From G963665185 sp963665185 (GTDB lineage: Bacteria > Desulfobacterota > Desulfovibrionia > Desulfovibrionales > Desulfovibrionaceae), in the NCBI GenBank assembly GCA_963665185.2, contig CAXXPO010000019.1, positions 177,329 through 241,328 on the forward strand: a stretch of DNA of 64,000 nucleotides, in the 5' to 3' direction. Of this stretch, positions 1-12,773 are shown piece after piece (within the stretch, counting starts at the first letter, position 1; each line of letters starts with the position of its first letter). Under the pieces are notes generated by a model. That model ran no database searches. It worked only from the letters and a program-made list of their open reading frames with translations, and was not told the DNA's origin. The position numbers and the translations under genes are program-made.

Positions 1-2080
<2,080 letters not shown>

Positions 2081-2106
2081 CAGACACAACTTCGTCGCCT
2101 ATTTAA

Positions 2107-2119
2107 CTATCAAAGATCA
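2107..2119 (-). promoter_or_regulatory. boxA-like antitermination element before 23S
   Basis: The minus strand reads GATCTTTGATAG in the spacer just upstream of 23S. It resembles bacterial rRNA boxA (TGCTCTTTAACA) and a second copy in the 16S leader at 4041-4051. Established role: binding NusB/NusE for processive rRNA transcription. The assignment rests on similarity by eye. Confidence 0.45.
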
Positions 2120-2168
2120 TGTTCATTCCCAATGGATATGAACCTGGAAAACTTTCCTCACCACCACC

Positions 2169-2244
2169 TGGTGGAGGTGAACGGAATCGAACCGATGACC
2201 CCCTGCGTGCAAAGCAGGTGCTCTCCCAGCTGAGCTACACCCCC
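2169..2244 (-). tRNA. tRNA-Ala (anticodon TGC)
   Basis: A 76-nt cloverleaf with encoded CCA in the 16S-23S spacer. The acceptor stem begins GGGGGTG and pairs with the 3' CACCTCC. The anticodon loop CTTTGCACG gives anticodon TGC, and the T arm contains GGTTCGATTCC. The pair Ile-Ala in the rrn spacer is the common bacterial arrangement. Confidence 0.97.
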
Positions 2245-2261
2245 ATATGTGGTGATAATCG

Positions 2262-2340
<79 letters not shown>

Positions 2341-2379
2341 TAAATCGGCTCTACAGTGCAAAGAACGCAAAGGTCCTTG

Positions 2380-4040
<1,661 letters not shown>

Positions 4041-4043
<3 letters not shown>

Positions 4044-4051
4044 CAAAGACC
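4041..4051 (-). promoter_or_regulatory. boxA-like antitermination element in 16S leader
   Basis: The minus strand reads GGTCTTTGACA about 80 nt upstream of mature 16S, close to the boxA consensus. It directly abuts the distal arm of the pre-16S processing stem. Confidence 0.5.
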
Positions 4052-4173
4052 TTTCCAACCCGAAGGCCGGAAGATTGAAACTTTAAAGTAGGAAAATTAA
4101 AGCCCCATGTCAATCTCTTTTTCAAATCCGCCGCCCGTCAGAGGCTCTCGCCTTGCCCGTGCAGCGGAGGGTG

Positions 4174-4202
4174 TATCTATGTGTTTCCGCGGTCCGCGTC
4201 AA
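4174..4202 (-). promoter_or_regulatory. rRNA promoter, proximal copy
   Basis: A sigma70-type promoter on the minus strand: -35 TTGACG (4202-4197), 17-bp spacer, -10 TAGATA (4179-4174). A GC-rich discriminator and CTCCGCTGCACGGG follow, shared with the two upstream copies. A run of A/T bases lies upstream of the -35 box, as expected of an UP element. Confidence 0.75.
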
Positions 4203-4372
4203 CCCTTTTTTTCAACTTTTTTTCGGCTCACTCAAGAACCGCGACCGAGTCGAATCCGGCCGGAATCCCGACCAGGGTGTCGGCTTTCGCCTCCACACAT
4301 TCACCCAAGTATTTGATTTTCAGAGATCATTTCGCCTCGCGGTCGCTTTCGCTTCCCGTGCGGCGGAGGGAG

Positions 4373-4401
4373 TATCTAGGTGCTTTCCTCGGCCGCGTCA
4401 A
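4373..4401 (-). promoter_or_regulatory. rRNA promoter, middle copy
   Basis: Minus strand: -35 TTGACG (4401-4396), 17-bp spacer, -10 TAGATA (4378-4373), followed by CTCCCTCCGCCGCACGGG. Clearly homologous to the proximal and distal copies. Confidence 0.75.
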
Positions 4402-4543
4402 CAACTTTCTGAAACTTTTTTCAGATTGCCCGGATGAAGTGTTACGTTCATCCTCGGCCCGTCGCCTGCGCTCCGCCTCGACACCTTGAGAACTCCGCTT
4501 TCAGTGATCATCCGCTCACGGCTTCCCGTGCAGCGGAGAGCGG

Positions 4544-4572
4544 GTTCTAGGAAAATCCTGCCCCTGCGTCAA
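4544..4572 (-). promoter_or_regulatory. rRNA promoter, distal copy
   Basis: Minus strand: -35 TTGACG (4572-4567), 17-bp spacer, -10 TAGAAC (4549-4544), then CTCCGCTGCACGGG. It has the weakest -10 box of the three copies. Confidence 0.65.
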
Positions 4573-4859
4573 GGCTTTTTTGTATCCACCATGAAGAAAA
4601 CTTGTAACACGCTGTAACATAAACTTAATTTTTATGTCGCTGTGAATGCCTTCGCATTCTCACTGCACACGAAAAGACCGCACATGCCACGAGGGCTCCC
4701 GAGATATGTGCAGTGTGGTTATCCGAAGACATAACTTGGTCTGATTGCCCTGCATGATGATTACGTCTTGTGAGGGAATGGGATTTTTCCAACATGTCCG
4801 CATGACAACCGCCGATTAAGGATCGAAATAAAAAGAAAATGCTGCGGACGGACCGTCCC

Positions 4860-4897
4860 AAAGAAAAGGCTGGCAAACGTATAACCGTTGTCAGCCT
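4860..4897 (-). terminator. Intrinsic terminator downstream of map
   Basis: An inverted repeat at 4867-4896 (AGGCTG.CAA.CG paired across a short loop) is followed on the minus strand by TTTTCTTT. It lies about 80 nt past the map stop codon. Confidence 0.6.
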
Positions 4898-4977
4898 GAA
4901 ATCCTCATTCCCTATTCCTTGTTTTTCACAACCGCCGACCACCCAGCTGGTTGTCCCAACAGCCAATATGAAACAAC

Positions 4978-5847
4978 TTAAAACGGTGTAAGGCTTTCAC
5001 ACCCATTGGAAGTAACGACCAGCGTCTGCTCAAACTGGGCGGAAAGCGAACTGTCTTTGGTGACGGCGGTCCATTTGTCGTTCAAAACCTTGACCCGCCA
5101 ATCCCCCAGATTAATCATGGGTTCGATGGTGAAAACCATGCCCGGTACAATGGGCACGCTATGGCCCGGCCGGTCGAAGTGGGCGACGTCGGGCGGCTCG
5201 TGAAACGAATAGCCCACGCCGTGCCCCATGAAGTCGCGCACCACGGAGCAGCCCTGCCCTTCCGCATATTTCTGGATGGCCTTGCCGATGTCGTTGATGA
5301 CGTTGCCGGGCCGCACCTGCTCCATGCCGATGCGCAGACTCTCACGCGCCACAGCCACGATCTTCTGGGCATCCTGTCCCGGCGTACCCACAAAAAATGT
5401 TTGGTTGCAGTCGGCGTAGTAGCCGTCGAGAATGGAGGTAATGTCCACATTGACGATGTCGCCGTCCCGCATGATCCGATCACTGGGAATGCCGTGGCAG
5501 ACGACTTCATTGAGCGAGACACAGACACTCTTGGGGTAACCACGATAGCCCAGTGGCGCGGGACGCGCTCCGTGGCGGACAGTAAACTCGTGAACGACTG
5601 CATTGATTTCGTCGGTGGTGACACCCGGACGGATAAGCGGACGTACTTCTTCGAAAGTACGCATGACCAGTTCCCCGGCCTTGCGGATGCCCTGAACAGC
5701 TTCCGGGGTTTTCACCCGTATGCCGTGCTGCCTGTAAATATCCAGGGCGGCATCATGCACATCCGCCTTGCCCAGGCAACATTTCTTGTATTTCTTCCCG
5801 CTACCGCACGGACACGGATCGTTGCGTCCTACTTTCAAGCTTACCAT
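4978..5847 (-). CDS. map: Type I methionine aminopeptidase with N-terminal SEC-C zinc motif
   Basis: A 289-residue enzyme that removes the initiator methionine from nascent proteins in the cytoplasm. Residues 12-24 form a SEC-C motif (CPCGSGKKYKKCC), a small zinc-binding module also found at the SecA C terminus that may help ribosome association. The catalytic pita-bread domain follows, with the expected metal ligands in VDITSILDGYYAD, GHGVG, FTIEPMI and FEQTLVV. The start is the ATG after an AAGAAG ribosome site. It stands alone, with a hairpin terminator about 80 nt downstream, and glnS lies upstream on the same strand. Confidence 0.95.
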   Translation of the reverse strand: MVSLKVGRNDPCPCGSGKKYKKCCLGKADVHDAALDIYRQHGIRVKTPEAVQGIRKAGELVMRTFEEVRPLIRPGVTTDEINAVVHEFTVRHGARPAPLGYRGYPKSVCVSLNEVVCHGIPSDRIMRDGDIVNVDITSILDGYYADCNQTFFVGTPGQDAQKIVAVARESLRIGMEQVRPGNVINDIGKAIQKYAEGQGCSVVRDFMGHGVGYSFHEPPDVAHFDRPGHSVPIVPGMVFTIEPMINLGDWRVKVLNDKWTAVTKDSSLSAQFEQTLVVTSNGCESLTPF

Positions 5848-6152
5848 AGATTCTTCTTTAAAAATGTTTCAGCAGCATCGTTTCACGCGGTGTGCCTGTT
5901 CCTGAACAAAAGCCGGAGAAAATGAAGAAATCCGTTCAACCTTCTTCCACGGCCGTCTGCCCCGTGCAGATTGGCTGAAGGCAACCTGCTGAAAATGCGG
6001 AACCCACCCGTTGCGGGTGGGTTCCCTGTCCGGCGTCATGTAACCATGACACCCCATCCCTGCCCTCAACACAAGAGGGCCTCTTCGGTTCCCGACAGGA
6101 GATGTAACACTGCCGTCATGGACCGTCAACGAGCGCAGGGAATCAATTTAGG
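5848..6152. other. Intergenic region between glnS and map
   Basis: About 300 bases without a supported gene. It contains a strong GC-rich hairpin at 5999-6025 and presumably the map promoter. An open frame on the minus strand (5869-6129) has atypical composition, runs through the hairpin and is not called. Confidence 0.5.
5999..6025 (-). terminator. Probable terminator hairpin after glnS
   Basis: A perfect 12-bp stem, GGAACCCACCCG paired to its complement, around a TTG loop. On the minus strand it is followed by GCATTTTC, a weak U tract. It lies about 130 nt past the glnS stop, so it may terminate glnS or attenuate map. Confidence 0.45.
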
Positions 6153-7862
6153 CTATTTCTCCGCATTTTTCTGAATTTTCGCCCAGGTGTCCCGAAGCGT
6201 GGCCGTTCTGTTGAATATCGGTATGCCGGGTCTGCTGTCCTTGGAATCGACACAAAAATACCCGATACGTTCAAACTGCACCTGCATTCCCGGAGCAGCC
6301 TCGGACAGACTAGGCTCCACCTTGGCGGTGATGCGCGTGAGCGACTCGGGATTGAGGTTGTCGAAAAAGTCGCCGCCCTCCTCCACCACTTCGGGTTTTT
6401 CCGTGACGAACAAATGATCATACAGACGAACTTCCGCATCCAGGGCATGCCGGGCGCTGACCCAATGCAGGGTTCCCTTGACCTTGCGTCCATCCTTGGA
6501 CCAACCGCCCCGGGTTTCCTGGTCGTAGGTGCAGTGGATCTCCGCGATCTCGCCATTTTCGTCCTTCACCACTCCGGTGCAGGTCACATAATAAGCGTAT
6601 CGCAGACGCACTTCCCGGCCGACCCCAAGACGGAAAAACTTTTTGGGCGGATTTTCCATAAAATCCTCGCGCTCGATGTATAGTTCCCGCGAAAATGGAA
6701 CCGACCGCACGCCCATGGAATCGTCCTCGGGCGAATAAGGGAAGGAAAAGTCCTCGGATTGGCCTTCAGGATAGTTGGTGATGACCACCTTGACCGGATT
6801 AATCACCCCCATGACACGGGGAGCAGACACATTCAGACATTCACGTACGCAGGCTTCCAACTGGCCGAACTCCACCAGATTGTCACTACGGGCCACGCCG
6901 ATGCGGTCACAGAACATGCGGATGGCCTCGGACGGATAGCCCCGCCTGCGGATGCCGGAAAGCGTGGGCATACGGGGGTCGTCCCAGCCCGTGACCTTGC
7001 CCTCCTGTACCAGCCGCAACAGCTTGCGCTTGCTGACGATGGTATGGCTTAGGTTCAGCCGGGCCATTTCATACTGATGAGGCCGCGGCTCGAAACCCAG
7101 AGTATCCAGAACCCAGTCGTAAAGTTCGCGGTTGTTCTCGAATTCCAATGTGCAAATGGAATGGGTAACACCTTCTATTGCGTCGGACAGGCAGTGGGCA
7201 AAGTCGTACATGGGATAGATGCACCAATCATCGCCAGTGCGGTGATGACGCACCTTCTTGATACGGTAGATGGCCGGGTCGCGCATGATGACGTTGGGTG
7301 AGGCCATGTTGATCTTGGCCCGGAGGATGTGCGCCCCTTCCTCGAACTCGCCGTTTTTCATGCCTTCAAACAGAGCGAGGTTTTCTTCCACGCCTCGTTC
7401 GCGGTAAGGGCTGTTTTCCCCCGGCGCGGTCAGCGTTCCCCGGTATTCACGGATTTCCTCGGCACTGAGCGAGTCCACATATGCCTTGCCCATTTTGATG
7501 AGCCGAATGGCGTATTCGTACAATTTGTCGAAGTAGTCCGAAGCGAAAAACATGTTCTCGCCCCAGTCAAAGCCAAGCCATTGCACATCCCGCCGGATGG
7601 AATCGACGTACTCGGTCTCTTCCTTGGCCGGGTTGGTATCATCGAAACGCAGATGGCAGCGTCCCTTGTAGTCCCTGGCCAACCCGAAGTTCAAGCAGAT
7701 GGATTTGGCGTGCCCGATATGAAGATAGCCGTTGGGTTCGGGAGGAAACCGCGTGACCACGGCATCATGCTTGCCTGCCGCCAGATCCTTGTCGATGATT
7801 TCCCGAATGAAATTGGACGGCGCCTTGTCTTCTGCCGGAGTATCATGGCCCTGTTTGGTCAT
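6153..7862 (-). CDS. glnS: Glutaminyl-tRNA synthetase
   Basis: A 569-residue class I aminoacyl-tRNA synthetase that charges tRNA-Gln. The signature PPEPNGYLHIGHAKS contains the HIGH motif near the N terminus. The KMSKS-equivalent VSKRKLLRL lies mid-protein, and the rest matches the GlnS anticodon-binding beta barrels. I chose the ATG at 7862 (MTKQGHD), which has AGGAAAA upstream and gives the usual family length. The open frame extends further upstream without similarity. Presence of GlnS means Gln-tRNA is charged directly. Confidence 0.97.
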   Translation of the reverse strand: MTKQGHDTPAEDKAPSNFIREIIDKDLAAGKHDAVVTRFPPEPNGYLHIGHAKSICLNFGLARDYKGRCHLRFDDTNPAKEETEYVDSIRRDVQWLGFDWGENMFFASDYFDKLYEYAIRLIKMGKAYVDSLSAEEIREYRGTLTAPGENSPYRERGVEENLALFEGMKNGEFEEGAHILRAKINMASPNVIMRDPAIYRIKKVRHHRTGDDWCIYPMYDFAHCLSDAIEGVTHSICTLEFENNRELYDWVLDTLGFEPRPHQYEMARLNLSHTIVSKRKLLRLVQEGKVTGWDDPRMPTLSGIRRRGYPSEAIRMFCDRIGVARSDNLVEFGQLEACVRECLNVSAPRVMGVINPVKVVITNYPEGQSEDFSFPYSPEDDSMGVRSVPFSRELYIEREDFMENPPKKFFRLGVGREVRLRYAYYVTCTGVVKDENGEIAEIHCTYDQETRGGWSKDGRKVKGTLHWVSARHALDAEVRLYDHLFVTEKPEVVEEGGDFFDNLNPESLTRITAKVEPSLSEAAPGMQVQFERIGYFCVDSKDSRPGIPIFNRTATLRDTWAKIQKNAEK

Positions 7863-7954
7863 GGCGTATTTTCCTGTAGGTATCTTGGTGTTCCGAAAAA
7901 TCCTGTGCGTGCAGTGCACGAAGCCAGGATATTGTCTGCCGGTATCTAATATAA

Positions 7955-8650
7955 TCAATGTTTTCTGAACAGTCCCAGCCAGCCCGTGCTTTTGCCGCAG
8001 ATTTTGCCCGAGGCCCTGAACAGCACGGCCAGCAAAAAATTTGCAAGCCGGGGCCAAAATGCTTTTTTCTTGAGTATCAAGGCCCGACTGAACCGAATCC
8101 GCCAGGGGGAACGTCGAAAATCCACGTCCTCCATGGAAAGAATATGACGCGAGCGTTCCTGGATTTGCCGCTGCCCCGGACCGAAAACCGTGGTCACGGA
8201 TTGCGGACAGTAGGGTTTGACGTGATCGAAATCCAGATAAAAATGGGCGCCGGGCAAAGGCGACAGCATGACGGCATACCCTCCGGGCTTGAGGCAGTCC
8301 AGATAGCAGTCCATGAACTTCAGCAGTCCGTCATGCTGAAAATGCTCGATAATGTGGGAAAAAACAATGCAGTCATAGTGTTCCCGCCATTGAACCGGGT
8401 CAAACCGCTCCGGCGCGTACACTTCATATCCCCGGCTCCGTGTGGACTCGGCCACTTTGGGATTATGCTCTATCCCGGTAAGCTGTCCGAAACCGAGCTT
8501 GCGCAGTATGTCCATTTTTTTGCCGTACCCGCATCCGACATCCAAAACTCTTCCCTGCCGGGGAATCGCTCCAAGCAAACGGACCAAGCGTGCGGTCTCA
8601 TCCCGGGAAAGCGCTTTGGTCCAACGCTCCATGGTTGTTTTTCCGGCCAT
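7955..8650 (-). CDS. Class I SAM-dependent methyltransferase
   Basis: A 231-residue protein with a Rossmann SAM-binding motif VLDVGCGYGKKM near residue 40, then an acidic strand (GIEHNP) and the post-motif IVFSHIIEHF, typical of small-molecule methyltransferases of the Methyltransf_11/23 type. The substrate is unknown. The start at 8650 follows the TAA of the upstream glycosyltransferase by one base and has a GGCG-rich ribosome site, so the two are co-translated. The context suggests methylation of a glycan or lipid-linked sugar, which is inference. The C terminus is basic and ends without further domains. Confidence 0.8.
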   Translation of the reverse strand: MAGKTTMERWTKALSRDETARLVRLLGAIPRQGRVLDVGCGYGKKMDILRKLGFGQLTGIEHNPKVAESTRSRGYEVYAPERFDPVQWREHYDCIVFSHIIEHFQHDGLLKFMDCYLDCLKPGGYAVMLSPLPGAHFYLDFDHVKPYCPQSVTTVFGPGQRQIQERSRHILSMEDVDFRRSPWRIRFSRALILKKKAFWPRLANFLLAVLFRASGKICGKSTGWLGLFRKH

Positions 8651-8651
8651 T

Positions 8652-9872
8652 TTATTCGCCGCCCCCTGCTTGTATCCCCAATGTCCGGGCCAAAATGTGG
8701 GCCGTATTGGCCGCGCCGTCAAGGTCCACGCCCCCCCCCGCGTTCAATGCACCACCTTGGGATTGTGACACATCTTCCATGACCTGCAGGAAGGATTCAG
8801 TCGTTGCGGTGGCGGCATCCACAGCGCGTAAAAATGAGAGCTTTCCAGAAAGAAGTTCCATATGCCGTTCCTGTTCCTTGTCCCGCATACCTCGCAGCAA
8901 CACCAGGGTGGGAAGATTTCGGGCCATGACATCGGTCAGGCTGTTGTACCCTCCGTAGATGACAGCCATGCGCGCCCGACACATGTCCCGATGAAATTCC
9001 CGCCCGAACGGACGCAGCTCGCACACCGGTTCACCGTCTTGGCTCTCCATGCATTCGCGAAAAGACGGGTGCATGGCCGCGCCGTCCTGTTCCATATATA
9101 TGCGCCACTGCCCAGCTCCTGAAGTCCGGGACGCGGCCCGGACAATATATTCCAGTATACGCGGCGAATTGGCGTCGTTCCAGGACAAGGCAGCCACCCC
9201 GGCAAGAGCATCTTTTTTCTCAGCTTCGCCCGATCCCGCGCCGGGCTGGGAGCAGGCAAAGGCTTCCAGTTCCTTGGTCCGGCAGACGTATCCCGCCTCT
9301 TGTGGTGCCACACCGTAGTGGGCCTGCAAACTGTCCATTTCCTCACGCCCGAGAACGGAGCTGTCACCATACCAGAAAAGCCCTGTGTAATGCGCCTTAA
9401 AAATGTCTGCGGAAAACGGAGAAAAGACCTTATCCACCCTGCCCACTATGGCCCGTATGCCGAGAAACCATTGGGTGTTCGGGCTGCAGGCCCGAAGGGC
9501 CGGAAGCAATTCCCTGTGCTTGCCCTGGGGCGAATGGTCGGCCAATACGATGCGCGGTTGCAGCTCACGCACAAGATCGGCCAACATACGTTCACGGATG
9601 CTCCCCAATTCCTTGTCTTCAAAACCGGACGGTCCAGGAACGCCGCAGGAAATTCCATCCACCACCCTCGTGGCATAGGAGGGCAGTTTGCAGCTGTCCA
9701 GCGGTGCCGGGCCTATCAGCTCGGCGACCCTGGAACTTCCCGTCACCAGAATGACCCGCAGCTGCGGATACAGCCGACGCAAAGCCATGCCGATGGCCGC
9801 ACTCCGGCTGACATGGCCGGTTCCGCGCCCGTCGTGGGCATACAAAAGAACATCCAACGAAGTGAAGCGCAT
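8652..9872 (-). CDS. GT-B fold glycosyltransferase (MurG/UGT-like)
   Basis: 406 residues. The N terminus has YAHDGRGTGHVSRS (residues 11-24), a glycine-rich acceptor-side loop of the kind found in MurG-like enzymes. The C-terminal half has IYGGYNSLTDV, matching the GG(Y/H)N donor-site motif. It is paralogous to the genes at 10136 and 14523. Donor and acceptor cannot be told from sequence. It is transcribed divergently from the 10136 gene and coupled to the methyltransferase that follows. Confidence 0.72.
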   Translation of the reverse strand: MRFTSLDVLLYAHDGRGTGHVSRSAAIGMALRRLYPQLRVILVTGSSRVAELIGPAPLDSCKLPSYATRVVDGISCGVPGPSGFEDKELGSIRERMLADLVRELQPRIVLADHSPQGKHRELLPALRACSPNTQWFLGIRAIVGRVDKVFSPFSADIFKAHYTGLFWYGDSSVLGREEMDSLQAHYGVAPQEAGYVCRTKELEAFACSQPGAGSGEAEKKDALAGVAALSWNDANSPRILEYIVRAASRTSGAGQWRIYMEQDGAAMHPSFRECMESQDGEPVCELRPFGREFHRDMCRARMAVIYGGYNSLTDVMARNLPTLVLLRGMRDKEQERHMELLSGKLSFLRAVDAATATTESFLQVMEDVSQSQGGALNAGGGVDLDGAANTAHILARTLGIQAGGGE

Positions 9873-10020
9873 CGGGATTTTCCTCGGTTCGACAAAGGGA
9901 CGATCAGGGGGCCTTTCAGCTCAACATTGCAAAAACCTGCAGGGCAGGCTATTCACGGCCCCGGAATAAGAAGCAGGGAGGGCAGGACTAAATCATATTT
10001 CCCACCGGACCTCAACATGC

Positions 10021-10034
10021 TTGCCATGTGGCAA
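10021..10034. promoter_or_regulatory. Palindrome in divergent promoter region
   Basis: TTGCCA-TG-TGGCAA, a 14-bp dyad in the 263-bp gap between two divergently transcribed glycosyltransferase genes. It could be a regulator operator; nothing else supports this. Confidence 0.25.
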
Positions 10035-10135
10035 AACCGGCCATTGCAACACGTTGCCAATACGAGTACACAAGCCAGTGCAACGAGAATATCCTTCAAC
10101 TTCTGGATTCAGTGCGGGGAAATCCGGCGATTCAA

Positions 10136-11329
10136 ATGCATAGTGACGCACCTATTTTCAATATCCTGATGTACTCTCACGACACATACGGTCTGGGGCA
10201 CATCCGGCGGACCATGGCAATAGCTTCCCAGATAAAGAATCCGCAGGTGAACATCCTTATCCTGACGGGTTCTCCCATTGTGGGACGCTTCGATTTTCCC
10301 GAACAGATCGATTTCGTCCGCATCCCAGGAATGATCAAAAAAAGCAACGACCTCTATGTTCCGCACAGCATAAAAATAAATCCAAAACACGCTCTGGAAA
10401 TCCGACAGAACATCATCAAGGCCACAGCCAAGGCCTTCCAGCCCAATCTTTTCATCGTGGACAAGGTTCCGCTTGGACTCAAACGGGAAATCATGCCCAC
10501 GCTCAAAATGCTGAAACGTTCCCAGTCGTCCTGCCGGACCGTGCTCGGTCTGCGAGACGTCATGGACGACGCCGATAGTACCATACGGGACTGGCGCAAA
10601 AAACGCATCTATGATGCCCTGGAAAAATACTATTCGGAAATATGGGTTTACGGCGAGCAGCAATTATATGACCCCATCCGGGAATACAACATCCCGGAAT
10701 CCGTCAGCAAAAAAATGTTCTTCACCGGGTACATCCCCAGAATATCCCCCAATGGCCGGGAAACCCGTAGGGAAGAACGCGTGGACTGCAACCAAAAGCT
10801 GGTTCTGGTGACCACGGGAGGAGGCGGGGACGGATACCCCCTGCTGGATAACTACCTGCGCATGCTGGAGACGAATCCGCCCAACAACGGAATGCGGACC
10901 ATCATCGTTTCCGGTCCGTTCATGCCCAAGGAAGAGCGGCTGGCCATTGCCAAACGCTGCAAAAAACTACCGGTGAAATACTACCATTTCAACCGCCGCA
11001 TGGAACGCCTCATTGCCGCTGCCGACCTAGTGGTCAGCATGGGCGGATACAACACCGTCTGCGAAATTCTCAGCCACCGCAAGGTGGGACTCATTGTCCC
11101 GCGGGAAACACCGCGCCTGGAACAACGCATCCGCGCCGAGTTCATGAAATGCCATGGACTGATCGACTTCATTCCCTGGTCTGAACTGACTCCCGACGCC
11201 CTGCGCGAGAAAATCGACCACCTGCTGACCAATCTGGCTCCCTGCCAGACAGCGGTTGAAAAATTCAAACTCAACGGGCTGGACAACATCCGTCAGCGGA
11301 TCCACAGCTTCCAGTCCGAACTCCTTTAG
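10136..11329 (+). CDS. GT-B fold glycosyltransferase, paralogue of the 8652-9872 gene
   Basis: 397 residues from the ATG at 10136, where the conserved part begins (ILMYSHDTYGLGHIRRT). The frame is open back to 10028, so the start is uncertain. The donor-site motif SMGGYNTVCEIL lies in the C-terminal half. It resembles the predicted glycosyltransferases of COG4671. It is followed after 5 bp by a GT4 gene, so it probably heads an operon with the next genes. Acts in the cytoplasm on a nucleotide-sugar donor, by family; substrate unknown. Confidence 0.72.
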   Translation: MHSDAPIFNILMYSHDTYGLGHIRRTMAIASQIKNPQVNILILTGSPIVGRFDFPEQIDFVRIPGMIKKSNDLYVPHSIKINPKHALEIRQNIIKATAKAFQPNLFIVDKVPLGLKREIMPTLKMLKRSQSSCRTVLGLRDVMDDADSTIRDWRKKRIYDALEKYYSEIWVYGEQQLYDPIREYNIPESVSKKMFFTGYIPRISPNGRETRREERVDCNQKLVLVTTGGGGDGYPLLDNYLRMLETNPPNNGMRTIIVSGPFMPKEERLAIAKRCKKLPVKYYHFNRRMERLIAAADLVVSMGGYNTVCEILSHRKVGLIVPRETPRLEQRIRAEFMKCHGLIDFIPWSELTPDALREKIDHLLTNLAPCQTAVEKFKLNGLDNIRQRIHSFQSELL

Positions 11330-11334
11330 ATATC

Positions 11335-12594
11335 ATGAACAACAATACTCCCCAGAAAAATGTTCTCGGCATGGTCCTCAAAGGCTACCCAAGAATATCA
11401 GAAACTTTCATATCCAATGAGATCAGGCTGTTGGAAAGCCGCGGATTCACCATCCACCTTATCTCCATGCGCAAACCGCGCGAAGCCTTCTGCCACAGTT
11501 CTGTCAAGGAAATCCAGGCCAAGGTGAACTACCTGCCCAGCACATTCCAGGGCAACTGGCTACGCCTGCTGAAGGCCGCTTTCAAAACGGCCCGGCTGCA
11601 TCCCAAAGGCTTCCGCAACACGCTCAAACTCACGCTCCGGCGCTTTCTTCGCTCACGCAAGTCGGCCACATTCAAACATTTTCTCCAGGCCTGCTACATC
11701 GTGGCGGAAATCCTGCCCGATTCCGGAATCTGCCATTTGCACGCCCATTTTGCCCATTCGCCCACATCCGTGACCATGTTCGCCAGCCGTATCAGCGGCC
11801 TGCCGTTCAGCTTCACCGGCCACGCCAAGGACATCTGGACGCAGAACCCTGTCCAGTTGGCGGAAAAGCTGGGACAAGCCCGCTTCGCCGTGACCTGCAC
11901 AAAAAACAATGCCAGATACCTTGCGTCATTGAACACGGAATGTACTCCGCATTGCGTCTACCACGGCATCGACCTTTCCCTGTTTGCGCCCAATGGCCGT
12001 GCGCCCCAGGCGGAACCGCCCTACCGCATCCTGACCGTGGCACGGCTGACGGGAAAAAAGGGCCTACCCACCATATTCAGGGCACTCAAGCTACTGCGCG
12101 AACAGGGCTTACAGTTTTCCTACTGCCTCATTGGCGACGGAGATATGCGGGACGAACTTCTGAATCTGCTCAGGGAGCTGGGCATAGACGACCTTACCCA
12201 ATGGTTGGGGACCCAACCTCATGAGGAAGTCGTCCGCCAGTTCGCAATGGCCGATGTCTTCGTCCTTGGCTGTCAGGTGATGGCCAACGGCGATCGCGAC
12301 GGCATTCCCAATGTGATGGTCGAAAGCATGGCCATGCATGTTCCAGTGGTATCCACCACCGTGTCGGGCATTCCCGAACTGGTGGACAACGGGCAGTCCG
12401 GCATTCTGGTCGAACCGAACGATCCGCAGGCCATGGCCGACGCACTCAAACGCTCGCTCACGGACCAGAAATACCGCTGTTCGGCCATCCCCAAGGCATT
12501 TGACAAGGTCCACGCCGAATTCGACAACAAGGCCCTGATCATGGACCTGGCGGACGTGTACGAAAAGCACGGACTGGGTCCCAAGGCCGATTGA
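11335..12594 (+). CDS. Glycosyltransferase family 4 (colanic-acid type)
   Basis: 419 residues. The N-terminal domain begins VLKGYPRISETFISNEI, typical of GT4 enzymes of exopolysaccharide pathways. The C-terminal GT1 domain has ILTVARLTGKKGL, then DGIPNVMVESMA with the EX7E-type donor motif, then VSGIPELV. Retaining hexosyl transfer from a nucleotide sugar is the family activity. It begins 5 bp after the preceding glycosyltransferase. Confidence 0.85.
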   Translation: MNNNTPQKNVLGMVLKGYPRISETFISNEIRLLESRGFTIHLISMRKPREAFCHSSVKEIQAKVNYLPSTFQGNWLRLLKAAFKTARLHPKGFRNTLKLTLRRFLRSRKSATFKHFLQACYIVAEILPDSGICHLHAHFAHSPTSVTMFASRISGLPFSFTGHAKDIWTQNPVQLAEKLGQARFAVTCTKNNARYLASLNTECTPHCVYHGIDLSLFAPNGRAPQAEPPYRILTVARLTGKKGLPTIFRALKLLREQGLQFSYCLIGDGDMRDELLNLLRELGIDDLTQWLGTQPHEEVVRQFAMADVFVLGCQVMANGDRDGIPNVMVESMAMHVPVVSTTVSGIPELVDNGQSGILVEPNDPQAMADALKRSLTDQKYRCSAIPKAFDKVHAEFDNKALIMDLADVYEKHGLGPKAD

Positions 12595-12773
12595 CCAGGC
12601 CCGTTGTCCTGTGACCGCGTTGTAATTCCGCAGGCTGGAAAGCGTGCTCTTCTGCCTGCCCATGATTATCAGCGCCGCATGGCAGCCAATCGTTTGTCCA
12701 TGTTAGTGCGGGGCATATGTTTGGCTTGGGGGGTCATGAAGCCGACGGCCATGATACGACAATCGGAACTCCC

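Noticed and set aside
4625..4966. Minus-strand open frame between the rrn promoters and map
   Set aside because: It crosses the terminator hairpin and has no ribosome site or family signature.
5869..6129. Minus-strand open frame between glnS and map
   Set aside because: It runs through a strong hairpin and shows atypical composition.
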